Part shown: positions 19,236 through 28,654 of the stretch, one piece after another
How positions within the stretch are numbered: the stretch's first letter is position 1
Layout: every line of letters starts with the position of its first letter
Assembly (NCBI GenBank): GCA_040285745.1
Contig: JAUFOR010000001.1
Coordinates: 558,001-622,000, forward strand
DNA: 64,000 nucleotides
From: Barthelona sp. PCE
Taxonomy: Eukaryota; Metamonada: BaSk clade
Direction: 5' to 3'
Program-made: the position numbers and the translations under genes
Notes under the pieces: generated by a model
What the model was told of the DNA's origin: nothing
Seen by the model: the letters and a program-made list of their open reading frames with translations, nothing else
Databases searched by the model: none

Positions 19236-20136
19236 GTTAATGGGTTAATTTGTTAGTTCTAAGAAAGAAAGAAGTGAAATTTAGTTAAGTAAGTTACTGA
19301 TCGAACTTTGCTACTCTACCGTGGCTGTGGTGTTTTCTAAGGTATTTGAGATCGCACACGTGTTTAAATAGTTGAGATAGGAAGTTCGTAAACGTAATCA
19401 TCCATGTCTCAATGAGCCGAAAAACATTTGATTTCGTTTTACTAGAAATTGGGGTCTTTCTGTGCTTTTAAACACATTTATGTGTTTATGAGCTTAAAAA
19501 TTAAAAACTCCAATTCCATTTGGCTTACTTCATGTGCCTTTGGTTCCAACCTTCTGTCCAACCTCAAAGGGGCGTACGTGAGCTGCTTGTGCTCAGCTAC
19601 ACAATATATAATAACGGTCAAAGAGGTTTTAAAGCAAAATTCAGCGAATTTTCATAAATATCCACTATTTCGGTAATAAAATCAACTTCGCACTGTCAAC
19701 CTGGATACTTTTCAATCTTAAAGTTAATGAAGTGAAGCAAAACACTGTCTGAGCACAAAGAATCTTTCTGAACTTGAAAGTGAATTTACCGCCCAAAATA
19801 ATTCAGGTAGGCTCATTTCTGATTTCTTACCGCCAATAAACCATTAAAACCTGTTTATATTTCATTTTATTGAACCTGCTCAGAAAAGCTTTCTCCACAT
19901 GCTAATATCAAAAAAATTCTCTGGTCCTGCACAATATACATTACTTAGTGTACAATAAATCAGTAAATGAACTCGGTTCTTTAAAGAATGAGCCTCAATT
20001 TTTCCCTGCTCAAATGAGGTCCTGTTTTCAGTATAAGTATTATGTAACGAAATGGTTCTTCCTTTAGCCCGAAATATTGCGTATACAACCAGAACCCACG
20101 TCAAAAAAGAGTATTATCAACATTACAACCCATATC
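19236..20136. other. Intergenic region, about 900 nt
   Basis: AT-rich spacer between two divergent genes. Only short, composition-driven open frames occur (up to 75 codons on either strand), none with gene-like composition. No RNA gene seen. Confidence 0.5.
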
Positions 20137-21456
20137 ATGACGTCTTTTGTCAAAATTGAGGTTCACGCCCACCTTAACGGGTGTGTACGCATGGAAACAT
20201 TGAAGGAACTTTACGCAAAACATTACCCAGATGAGGATATTGATCTTTCTCTTCCTGATAACCTTGATGAATGTTTTCATCTCTTTGATGCCATACACAA
20301 GGTTACCTTATTCAAGGAAAACGTGCGTAGAATTGCATTTGAGGTCGTCAGCGATTTTGCTAAAGACCGAGTTATTTATCTCGAGCTTCGCACAACCGTT
20401 CATGAAACTGAGAACTTCACCATGGAAGAGTACATCCAAGAGGTATACACGGGTGTTCGTGAAGCAACCCGTGTTAACCCTTCAATCACTGTTCGTCTAA
20501 TTCTAAGCATCAATCGCAAATCACCTGAAAAGATAGATTCTATCGTCAATCTCATTCAGAGGTCGATGATGAAGTACCCTGACTTTATCGTAGGTGTTGA
20601 TCTGGCTGGTAATCCTTCACTTAATACTTTTCAAGAATTTGTACCGGCTCTTACTGCGCTCCGTAACATGGGACTTTCCATAACGCTCCATTTCGCCGAG
20701 CTCATGAACAAGGAGGAACAGCAGGCTATGATAGACTTTAACCCTGATCGTCTTGGTCATGCCGTTCGTGTAAGCAATGATACAACATTTAGTGATACAA
20801 AAACCCCAGTGGAGGTGTGTTTGTCCTCAAATGTTTTCACCAAGTCAGTGGAAAGCGCAGAAACGCACCCTATGAAACTGGAGCACAAAAAGAGACCACT
20901 TTTCTTCTGTACAGACGATACTCTCCTTTTCAACAACACGCCAAGCACAGAGCTCGAGCTTGCGCTCACTGCTTTTGAGCTAGATGAGAAACAGGTATTG
21001 GAAATTCTTTTCGAATCAGTCAATCATCTTTTTTGCAAACGTCCAACAATGGATCACATACGTAAACAGATTATATATCATGCGTTCAGCAGAGGCGTCG
21101 ACGCAGCATTCCTAGATTACTTTACAGTTGTCGTGGATTCCTTCGATGAAGCAAATCGTATCCATCAGGAGTCAATCGAAAGTGGAGACGAAACCTTTTT
21201 TTATTTTTACTCGGATTGGTGTCCGGACTGCATCGCATCAAAGGAAATCCTCAACAGGGTTCCTCCGGTGCAGCCTATGGTTATGGTGAATGTTGGTGAG
21301 AAACCGTACTGGAAAGACCAAGAAAATGAGTATAGGACAGAAATGAATATTAACTGTATCCCCACGCTTCAGCTTGTCTCGAGCTTTGAGGTGGTTGCAT
21401 CTTTCGGGGAACAGGAGTGTCAGAACGAAGATCTTTTGATGGAATTACTCTTGTAA
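20137..21456 (+). CDS. N6-methyl-AMP deaminase-like (ADAL) fused to TRP14/TXNDC17 thioredoxin domain
   Basis: Residues 1 to about 320 form an ADAL/MAPDA-type deaminase, which removes the 6-amino or 6-methylamino group from (N6-methyl) AMP or adenosine. Metal and catalytic motifs are present: HAH (10-12), HFAE (about 184-187), RLGH (about 204-207) and TDD (about 258-260), with ADAL-like strings such as EVHAHLNG, YLELRTT and VDLAGNP. Residues about 345-439 match TXNDC17 (TRP14): the WCPDC redox site (about 361-365), then VGEKPYWKDQENEYR and IPTLQL. TRP14 is normally a separate ~123-aa cytosolic disulfide reductase. The two domains lie in one frame without interruption. The ATG at 20137 directly precedes the deaminase. 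I know of no description of this fusion, but could not search. It converges on the Rad17-like gene with 8 nt between stops. Confidence 0.88.
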   Translation: MTSFVKIEVHAHLNGCVRMETLKELYAKHYPDEDIDLSLPDNLDECFHLFDAIHKVTLFKENVRRIAFEVVSDFAKDRVIYLELRTTVHETENFTMEEYIQEVYTGVREATRVNPSITVRLILSINRKSPEKIDSIVNLIQRSMMKYPDFIVGVDLAGNPSLNTFQEFVPALTALRNMGLSITLHFAELMNKEEQQAMIDFNPDRLGHAVRVSNDTTFSDTKTPVEVCLSSNVFTKSVESAETHPMKLEHKKRPLFFCTDDTLLFNNTPSTELELALTAFELDEKQVLEILFESVNHLFCKRPTMDHIRKQIIYHAFSRGVDAAFLDYFTVVVDSFDEANRIHQESIESGDETFFYFYSDWCPDCIASKEILNRVPPVQPMVMVNVGEKPYWKDQENEYRTEMNINCIPTLQLVSSFEVVASFGEQECQNEDLLMELLL

Positions 21457-21464
21457 ATAACAAA

Positions 21465-22787
21465 CTAGTGGATATTCCTTCTTCTTTCGACAATCCGCTT
21501 TACGCTCTTCTTTTCTCTAAACGTCTGCAAAGAACTCGCTGGATATGCCCTGTCAAACGCCTTTCTGTAGCTCCTGGCTCGATTCCCAATATCTTTGAAC
21601 TGATTATGAAAAGCTCGTCGAATTGATCGTCTACCCTTTGTCGGTCCAGTAAACGTATCGTAGCACGAAAACGCTGTGATCGCCAGCATGTACACGTCTG
21701 CCTGGCCGAGAGCTGAGGGGAACTGGGTTTTCAATACATCAACATCAGCGAGAATCTCCGTCAGTTCAACCAGTCTCTTCTGTTGCTCATCAGAGTTCTC
21801 CAAGAACTCGGTGTAGCTCGCATGGAACACCGATAGAAACGACCTGCTATCTGCAACCGACGGAATTGAGCCCTGCAGCGATGACCGAAGCTGACCGCCA
21901 CCATGCCGCAGTTTTCTGTGCAGCTCTGTGGGTGCCTTGTCAACGTATGCCACTCTGCGGTTATGTAGAAACCGGATAAGGACTCGATTAAAGGAAAGAA
22001 TTGGTGGCATCGCTCTTTGAAGTGCAAAACGCGTTTCTTGAAGACAATGCGTGATACTAAAAATATCTGATTCAACAGCGCTGTCAACGATTCCCTTCAC
22101 CACAGCCCTCTCGACTCCCGGATAATGCGTCCTGATAGCGCTCGCTAGTGCCCGCTTTCCAGGCTGCTTCCACTCGATGATCTCTGCAAAACCTTGATCA
22201 CAAACCTCGTATAGGTCAACACCTCCCGCCTCAAACGCCTTGAGAAGCTCGTACTCGGACCCGTCATGGATCATAACTAATTTTGTTGTTTTAAGCAGTG
22301 TGTTTACGATGTGACTTATTTGATCTATGAAAAAAGTATCTTTGATAGGTACTGGGTCAATGACTGGTATTGACGGCACGATGCTGCGGCTGTGGAGAGA
22401 GTAGGTGGCGAATAACGGCGGTCGAGAATCACTGACACTGCAAATCGCATTTATCAGCTTCCGTCCACTGTTGAATGGTGGGAGAAATGATGCTTGGTGG
22501 TTATGGTCCGCCAACACGTTTGTTATCGCTGTTGTTTTGCCCGTTCCTGGAACTCCATACACAATAAGCAATCTTAATTCTCGACTTGCCAATAAAGAAC
22601 GCACGGCCTTGTTTATGGTTTTAGTTAATTTGGGTCCCGCACAGATCCCTGTGTTCGGCATTTTCTGCAAATAAGCAGTGTTTAATGGAACAAATTGCCG
22701 TTTTTCAATAGGTTTCGAAACAAAAGAAGGTGGAATGAAATCATCATCATCATCACTGCTGTCAAAAACTAAGTTACCGACATTCAT
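21465..22787 (-). CDS. Rad17/RFC-like AAA+ checkpoint clamp-loader protein
   Basis: A 440-aa P-loop ATPase. An acidic N-terminus (DSSDDDDD) precedes Walker A GVPGTGKTT (about residues 78-86) and a hydrophobic strand ending DTFFIDQ that probably serves as Walker B. The second half is helical and contains ESDIFSITHCLQ, which resembles the Rad17 'SGDIRSAINSLQF' sensor-2 region, and SFLSVFHASYTEFL, which resembles the Rad17 'FHALGK' region. Rad17 loads the 9-1-1 clamp at damaged DNA together with RFC2-5. Cdc6/ORC1 is an alternative because its Walker A reads similarly, but the C-terminal half fits Rad17 better and no winged helix is obvious. The assignment is moderate. Confidence 0.5.
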   Translation of the reverse strand: MNVGNLVFDSSDDDDDFIPPSFVSKPIEKRQFVPLNTAYLQKMPNTGICAGPKLTKTINKAVRSLLASRELRLLIVYGVPGTGKTTAITNVLADHNHQASFLPPFNSGRKLINAICSVSDSRPPLFATYSLHSRSIVPSIPVIDPVPIKDTFFIDQISHIVNTLLKTTKLVMIHDGSEYELLKAFEAGGVDLYEVCDQGFAEIIEWKQPGKRALASAIRTHYPGVERAVVKGIVDSAVESDIFSITHCLQETRFALQRAMPPILSFNRVLIRFLHNRRVAYVDKAPTELHRKLRHGGGQLRSSLQGSIPSVADSRSFLSVFHASYTEFLENSDEQQKRLVELTEILADVDVLKTQFPSALGQADVYMLAITAFSCYDTFTGPTKGRRSIRRAFHNQFKDIGNRARSYRKAFDRAYPASSLQTFREKKSVKRIVERRRNIH

Positions 22788-22904
22788 GCATACTAAAATC
22801 CAGCAAAGCGATGAAAATAAGAGAGATTATTGTAAACACCAGTCGTAATCACAATCATCTCCTTTTCATCTTACTCTTTACTCCTCTTTGGTTCTATATC
22901 ATCA

Positions 22905-23501
22905 ATGAGTGTCAGTACCTATAAAATTGTATTACTAGGCGTTGCTGCTGTTGGTAAAACTTCTGTAATCACACGATTTGTCAGCAAACATTATGATGCA
23001 AACTACCTGCCGACGATCGGCCTGGACTACTTCTTCAAGACAGTTTATTTGGAAGATGCCACTGTTCGCTTGCAGATCTGGGATTCTGCTGGAATGGAAC
23101 GTTTCGCTAGTTTGCTACCAAGATACGTTCGAGAGTGCTCTGTCGCTGTTATTATTTATGATATCACTTCAATATCGAGCTTTGAAAAAACAAATGAAAT
23201 TATTGAGAATGTGAGACGTGAAAGAGGTAATGATGTTAATTTCGTGCTCGTTGGCAACAAGAGCGATCTGGAGAGCCAGCGTGTTGTTAGCTATGAAATG
23301 GGTAGAGAAAAAGCAGACTCTATCGATGCACTGTTCATCGAAACAAGTGCAAAGATGGGATACAACGTCAGGGTGCTGTTCAGAAAGATAGCTACAGCAC
23401 TGGAAAGTCAGCAACATTCCTTAGACAAGGAAGAAGACGATGGAACTCCTAGAATTCAGCATCATATAGCTTCTCACGAAGAACCTGTGTGTTCTTGTTA
23501 G
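22905..23501 (+). CDS. Rab6-like small GTPase lacking the switch-II glutamine
   Basis: Rab6-family proteins direct retrograde Golgi traffic. The 198-aa protein has P-loop GVAAVGKTS, switch I YLPTIGLDY, a Rab6-like KTVYLEDATVRLQIWDSAG block, NKSD (base recognition), ETSAK, and a C-terminal dicysteine CSC for geranylgeranylation. The switch-II motif reads DSAGMERF, so the catalytic Gln of the usual WDTAGQERF is Met (about residue 64). This should lower intrinsic GTP hydrolysis. The P-loop position after the first Gly is also altered (GVAAV rather than GEQSV). Otherwise it is full length. It converges with the ABC transporter gene, with 78 nt between them. Confidence 0.9.
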   Translation: MSVSTYKIVLLGVAAVGKTSVITRFVSKHYDANYLPTIGLDYFFKTVYLEDATVRLQIWDSAGMERFASLLPRYVRECSVAVIIYDITSISSFEKTNEIIENVRRERGNDVNFVLVGNKSDLESQRVVSYEMGREKADSIDALFIETSAKMGYNVRVLFRKIATALESQQHSLDKEEDDGTPRIQHHIASHEEPVCSC

Positions 23502-23579
23502 AATCACATCATGAAGAAAGCTCTTTTTAATCAACTGTTTACATATTCACAAAAGTTAAAAAAAACTTGAAGTTTTTCC

Positions 23580-25835
23580 TCACACCTTATATTTTGCATC
23601 GAATCTTTCTTTTAATCGAACAAAAATGTCCTCCAAAGCAGCAATGCTCACACCGAAATGCTTTACGGCATTGTGCCCCTTCAAAAACGCAAATAAATCA
23701 GGTAAACTCTGTTCAACCTCATGGGGAACCATGCATATCAAACGATCGGGGTCATGGCTCTCATATTGGACCATGTTCCATCTCGTCTTTATGTCATTCA
23801 ACAAAGTCATTCCATCGTATTCAGTTTCCTTATCAATTGACAGACGAATTGTGTTACCGAACTTAAACTTGAGCTGAGGAACCGTACCGAACGCAGCCTT
23901 TTCTCCGTGTGCCATGATAAGAATCTCATCTCCGAGCAATTCAGCGTCTTCTAGGAAATGGGTGACAAAAACGAAAGAAGTGTTTAACTTCTTGAAGCGC
24001 TCAACCAGTCTGTTAACGGCTCTTCTGTTGGCGACATCAAGCGACGCAGTAACCTCGTCCAGGAAGATGAGGCGAGGCCTGCCCACAAATGAAAGGGCAA
24101 GACACAGACGACGCTTTGTACCTCCGCTGAGCTCCTTAGCTAACTTGGACCGATGATCGTTGAGGAAGAGAGAATTGATCAACATATCTCTATCATCAAG
24201 ATCGACGCCACGGATACCGCTCACAAACTCAAAGTGCTCGTCAAGCGTAAGGAAATCGTATAAAACGTCATTCTGGAATGTATATCCAAAGTGCTGCCTC
24301 ATCTCTCTCGAGGGTCGGCCAAAGACGCTGACTTCTCCGCCTGTGGGGTTGGAGAGACCGGATATGATGTTCAACAACGTGGATTTTCCAGACCCGTTTT
24401 CTCCCAAAATGCATGTTACCTGTCCTGTTGCAATAGCAATATCCATGCCCTTAACAGCAACAACCTCCTTCTTGTCCTTCTCCTTGACCTTATATACCTT
24501 CCTGCAGCCTTCCAGAACAACTGCGCTCTTGGCATTACTCAATAGTTCATCCCTTGATGAATAATCTTCACTTTTTGACTTGCGCTTCATGAAGAAGTTC
24601 AGAGGCTCACGACCACCAAACTTATTGGGGATGACCTTATCCAAGTAAATTAAAATTGCGAAATAAACAATGAGCGCAACAATACCCTTAAAGATCAATC
24701 CGAATGTAGTCTGACCAACAGGAGGATTAACTCCTTGGTTACCAGAGCTGAGGATACCAACAATAAGCTCAGCCCATGCTCCTTGTGGTAGGAACGTTAT
24801 GATATTAACAATAGTTTTCATGTTACGATTATAAAAAGCAAACAGACCAATTATACCGATAGAGTAATTGAAGATGAAGAAAGAGAGCATTGCAAACGCA
24901 GACACGGTCTTCAATGAATTGAATGGAACAATGATGATCATTTGAAAAATCAAAATACCGAGATACATAAAGACTGCTACTATAAAGAAATATATTGCGT
25001 GTTGCAAATCTAAACCTCCGCTGTAGAAAACAAAGCTAACAATGAAAGCGCCAATTACACACATTGAGATGTCAGTGATTATCCGACCAGCGTAAAAGGC
25101 AACAGAAGACATCCCGTTTACCTCAGCCCAATACTTGACATTGTTCTGCTTCTCGTGGGCCATGAGCGTCGAGGATGCAATAACCGTGCCCAGAGTGATG
25201 ACGACAATGTTCAGAAGCATGGATGCGCCCGGTGAGATGGAACTGTCTGGTTTGAACCTCTGCATATTATAAGAAATCTCGACATCTGCTGCCGTCATTG
25301 ATTTGAGATATGCAGAGTCAAGTGCGCCCTTCACCCAGCCGTAAGGAGACTTTTGCCACTGTGTATTGTTAACAGAAGATACATAGTAACTTGTGTTTAC
25401 GCGGATCAGGTAATCAGGGAGAGAACCCAGTGATTCTTCCGAGAAGATAACAGCTGACATCACTGTGCCGCTTGTCTCCAATAAATATTCCTCTAGAACA
25501 GATGAATTTGCCATTCCTACGGGTGTAAACCCACCTTGAACACCAACCGATGTCATGATGTCGTTCAGGGTTGTGTTGTCGTTGGGTGCGTACATCATTG
25601 TTGTACAGTTTGGCAATAGGGAACAAAAAACGTTGGGATTCAACGGTTGATCAACACCAGTGGGGTTTGAAATGTATGATGATCCAAAATCAATATTGCT
25701 CGTTGTACTGAACAAAATGAAGGATATGTATATTGGGAAGAACAGCTCCATTATGAAGTAGCTCTTGTTACGTTTCTTACAACGAAAATCCTTCAAAATA
25801 ACTGTTTTTAGTTGTCTGAAGAAAGATGCGGTCAT
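23580..25835 (-). CDS. ABCA-type half ABC transporter
   Basis: A 751-aa membrane transporter of the ABCA architecture, probably moving lipids. An N-terminal TM helix (residues about 25-45) is followed by a large lumenal or extracellular loop with N-glycosylation sites, then five to six TM helices (about 205-420). One nucleotide-binding domain follows: Walker A GENGSGKST (about 477-485), signature LSGGTKRRL (about 567-575), Walker B RLIFLDE (about 587-593), and switch His in VTHFLEDAELL. The C-terminal regulatory segment after the NBD is ABCA-like. Typical ABCA proteins are full transporters with two such halves; single-half forms occur in protists. The frame is intact and the ATG at 25835 is the only sensible start. 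Confidence 0.93.
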   Translation of the reverse strand: MTASFFRQLKTVILKDFRCKKRNKSYFIMELFFPIYISFILFSTTSNIDFGSSYISNPTGVDQPLNPNVFCSLLPNCTTMMYAPNDNTTLNDIMTSVGVQGGFTPVGMANSSVLEEYLLETSGTVMSAVIFSEESLGSLPDYLIRVNTSYYVSSVNNTQWQKSPYGWVKGALDSAYLKSMTAADVEISYNMQRFKPDSSISPGASMLLNIVVITLGTVIASSTLMAHEKQNNVKYWAEVNGMSSVAFYAGRIITDISMCVIGAFIVSFVFYSGGLDLQHAIYFFIVAVFMYLGILIFQMIIIVPFNSLKTVSAFAMLSFFIFNYSIGIIGLFAFYNRNMKTIVNIITFLPQGAWAELIVGILSSGNQGVNPPVGQTTFGLIFKGIVALIVYFAILIYLDKVIPNKFGGREPLNFFMKRKSKSEDYSSRDELLSNAKSAVVLEGCRKVYKVKEKDKKEVVAVKGMDIAIATGQVTCILGENGSGKSTLLNIISGLSNPTGGEVSVFGRPSREMRQHFGYTFQNDVLYDFLTLDEHFEFVSGIRGVDLDDRDMLINSLFLNDHRSKLAKELSGGTKRRLCLALSFVGRPRLIFLDEVTASLDVANRRAVNRLVERFKKLNTSFVFVTHFLEDAELLGDEILIMAHGEKAAFGTVPQLKFKFGNTIRLSIDKETEYDGMTLLNDIKTRWNMVQYESHDPDRLICMVPHEVEQSLPDLFAFLKGHNAVKHFGVSIAALEDIFVRLKERFDAKYKV

Positions 25836-26023
25836 TTACGTATGCTTCGTGACTGTACCTTGTAAAAAAAAACGTGAAACGATAGAGAATAAAGAAAACA
25901 GCGTACTCTCGATTATGTATCAAAGACTACTGTACACTTTGATTTTTAGAGCATAAGTTATATCTTTTCCTGCTTTAGCCAAGAACCTAAAATGAAACAA
26001 CAATAAAAAGAATGCCTGCTTAT

Positions 26024-26629
26024 TTACTGCAATTCTGAAAAGAATGGTATATCCATGTTAGCCTGCAACAGGAGCTCAAAGCGTGTGCAAAAGTAAGTGA
26101 ACCTATCACATAAATGATACTTCTTCTCATATTCAATAAAAAAATTATAGTGGTGAATATAAATATGACTAAAAACTCTATATAACCTTCTAACAATAGA
26201 AACGAAGTATTGTATACTATCTTCTGTGATGTCAAACCGTTTAGGAAATATATCAGCTGAACACAATAAACTAATCGTTGCATCAAGCGTATGACAACTA
26301 TAGTTTATGGCTGAACATTCCTGTGGCTCCTTGTGAGCTGCACAGATGAACACATATTCTTCTGTTGTTATCATTTTTGGACATGTTAATGAAGTGCAAA
26401 CATCTTTAATACAGGTTAACATGTGTCCAATCTCAACGCAGAAGTTTCTCAGGTGTTCATATAGCCAATTGATCTTTGGGGTATCCTCTGAAGGTAAATC
26501 ACAGCACTTTTGAATGTTATGTGGTTGTGTTCTGACTAAATTTTCAATATATTGTTGTAAAAATGATAAGTCTGTGAAGCTTGCTGTCCGTCCCCTGAGG
26601 ATTTCCTCTCTGTTGCTGCCTCTCTCCAT
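26024..26629 (-). CDS. MOB4: MOB4/phocein-like MOB kinase activator
   Basis: MOB4 (phocein) is a component of the STRIPAK phosphatase-kinase complex and is related to the MOB1/2 activators of NDR kinases. The 201-aa protein matches MOB4 along its length: WLYEHLRNFC, CTSLTCPKM, FICAAHKEPQECSAI, and RVFSHIYIHH. The four zinc ligands are visible: Cys78 and Cys83 (CTSLTC) and two His five residues apart in SHIYIHH. The 'AAHK.P.EC.AI.Y' string separates MOB4 from MOB1. The N-terminal ~45 residues are divergent. Identification is firm; complex membership is inferred from family knowledge. Confidence 0.92.
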   Translation of the reverse strand: MERGSNREEILRGRTASFTDLSFLQQYIENLVRTQPHNIQKCCDLPSEDTPKINWLYEHLRNFCVEIGHMLTCIKDVCTSLTCPKMITTEEYVFICAAHKEPQECSAINYSCHTLDATISLLCSADIFPKRFDITEDSIQYFVSIVRRLYRVFSHIYIHHYNFFIEYEKKYHLCDRFTYFCTRFELLLQANMDIPFFSELQ

Positions 26630-26933
26630 TTGGATATTGTGATAAGGAGTGATAATGAGATAACATGTTTATTACCTTACACAACATCGATTCTCGAGAC
26701 ACTGCATCTCTTCACTATTAGATAGCAAACTAATTCAAAACGCAAACTAAGCCGGCGTTTTTCTCATGTCAACTTTTCAATTAAATCATAAAAAAGCTCA
26801 CAGAACGCCCTAATAAGCACGTATAACACCTGTTTGAAGGAGTCAAATTCTTGTAACATGAATCAATCAATTGCAATCCGTTTTACTAAACAAACTCCTT
26901 TTCATCATTTTTTCATATTATAAACACTGAAAG

Positions 26934-28481
26934 GTGATCTCAACAAGCGCTGACACAATTGTACATCCAGAAACCCCTCTGGATGACGATCCTTTAGGAT
27001 ATTACACAACCAATAACGAGCAATACATAAACCAGAGCTTCCTTCCACCTGATCTCCCGAAGCTGTCAGGTCCAACACGAGCTACAGCCACAATGGTCGG
27101 AGGATTAACACTTTTTCAATTAAAGCAATGGTACAGAACATATTCAGCACCTATGAAAGCATTCAGTCTTCTAAGGAGTGCGGATTACTCCCTTGACGAT
27201 CTTGAATTCTCTGCCACAGATTGGGATAAACGGTTATCGGGTCTGATTCTAAAAAGAAGCACTTTTGTTGAAGCAAATGTACATCTTATCGAGGAAATGC
27301 AACTTGCTGAGTACATGAACGCACGTAGGCTGTTCAAGGATAGAGTTCAAAAGATTGTAGCACAGGAAAATGGTCGCGAAAAGTATCAAACATTGGAACT
27401 TTTTTCAAACGTCAGCTGGTGGCTTTCTGAAACCATGTACGACATGAGACACATCATACCGATGCAGTGTGTCTTCAATGCAGTCCCAACCCTGCTCCAA
27501 GGTGATGTTAAATGCCTGGATCTCACAGATCAATGGATGACGAACTATAAGACATCACCTTTATGCGTTAATGAGATGAGTATCACCGACCTTGACCTCA
27601 AGACAATTGACATCACGGATAGAAAAGCGTTGCGCCCCTTTGGACGTCTCAAGAGCAATCTAATTTTGATTGATCCGCTTAATTGCAATTACACATTACG
27701 TTTTAATGAAAAATCTCATTGGAAGATTGAATTATTTACTATTCTTCCTATTGCAATCCAGCTTGGTGGCTTGAATTCAAATATCATTATTAGAGTTGGT
27801 AATCTACTGGATTACTCAATGTATTCACTTCTTTTTTTACTTAATTTAGCCTATAAGGATATATATATTTTAAAACCACCAGGTACGCAGGTTTTCTCTA
27901 ACGAATCATATATTGTTTGTCTCGATAAACTCATGAGTAATATCCCTGCATGGGCGAAGAATCTTAGAAACATAGACTGTACTGAACCAAAAGATTTTGA
28001 ATATATTATGAACTTCAGCATGCCATATAGCATCATATCGAGCTTTAAGACATTTGAGGTGTGGAATACATGTCTCAAACAGTACTTATATGAAAACTTT
28101 TTGGTTGAAAAAAACGCTTATATTTTCACTAACAGATGTATAGATGGAAACCCGTTCATGACGTTTCCTGACGCCCCAGTTAACGTAAATATCCGAGAAC
28201 AGTTGTTGCGTATCCTTGATCCAACCATAACTGTTGAAGATAACGATGAAGAGGATGCTTTTACAGATATTAAAAGACACCAGGAGGCTGAAAGAACCAG
28301 GAAGAAGAAGGTTTTGGGAATAGGAGATCAAAGAAGGTTGAGGAAACCAAAGGAAGAGGTCAAGAAGCAGGTGAGTATTAATGTGCTTGAGTTACTCCAG
28401 AATAAGAAGGTTGATTTGTCTAAGAAGAGACGTAAGTCCAACAGAGGTATGAGGAAAAAGAGTCAGTACAGTTATTATTAA
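26934..28481 (+). CDS. Divergent FtsJ/RrmJ-like (cap-type) methyltransferase, 5' end unresolved
   Basis: The open frame of about 515 codons has an FtsJ-like Rossmann core. LILIDP (about residue 243) carries the Asp of the expected K-D-K-E tetrad. LPIAIQLGG followed by IIIRVGN (about 284) corresponds to the FtsJ 'GG.FV.K' strand but has Arg in place of the second Lys. DIYILKPPGTQVFSNESYIVC (about 305-325, long motif) supplies the Glu. The SAM-binding loop, normally APGGW, is not recognisable. Activity is therefore doubtful; it may be a pseudoenzyme of the CMTR class. The C-terminus is Lys/Arg-rich. The frame opens after a TGA without an ATG until codon 54 (27093), although the sequence before it looks coding. 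A missed upstream exon or a non-ATG start is possible. Confidence 0.55.
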   Translation: MISTSADTIVHPETPLDDDPLGYYTTNNEQYINQSFLPPDLPKLSGPTRATATMVGGLTLFQLKQWYRTYSAPMKAFSLLRSADYSLDDLEFSATDWDKRLSGLILKRSTFVEANVHLIEEMQLAEYMNARRLFKDRVQKIVAQENGREKYQTLELFSNVSWWLSETMYDMRHIIPMQCVFNAVPTLLQGDVKCLDLTDQWMTNYKTSPLCVNEMSITDLDLKTIDITDRKALRPFGRLKSNLILIDPLNCNYTLRFNEKSHWKIELFTILPIAIQLGGLNSNIIIRVGNLLDYSMYSLLFLLNLAYKDIYILKPPGTQVFSNESYIVCLDKLMSNIPAWAKNLRNIDCTEPKDFEYIMNFSMPYSIISSFKTFEVWNTCLKQYLYENFLVEKNAYIFTNRCIDGNPFMTFPDAPVNVNIREQLLRILDPTITVEDNDEEDAFTDIKRHQEAERTRKKKVLGIGDQRRLRKPKEEVKKQVSINVLELLQNKKVDLSKKRRKSNRGMRKKSQYSYY

Positions 28482-28486
28482 ATAAA
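28481..28486 (+). terminator. Poly(A) signal overlapping the stop codon
   Basis: AATAAA overlaps the TAA stop of the FtsJ-like gene by its first base, consistent with a very short 3' UTR. Confidence 0.4.
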
Positions 28487-28654
28487 TGTGAAGCTTAAAG
28501 CCATTTCTGCACTCACTCAGGGTAACTTCCCAAATTATCTGCTTTTGCTATATCAACCCGGTTGCAAGGTATATACTTAATGAAGCATGCTTCTTCAGTG
28601 GATGTGCAAACGTAGAGATGAAAATGACTCATATATTCTTCTACAACTTTTATC

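Noticed and set aside
26859-26933. Short intron supplying an ATG exon to the FtsJ-like gene
   Set aside because: The ATG at 26859 can be spliced only into the wrong frame using the visible GT/AG pairs.
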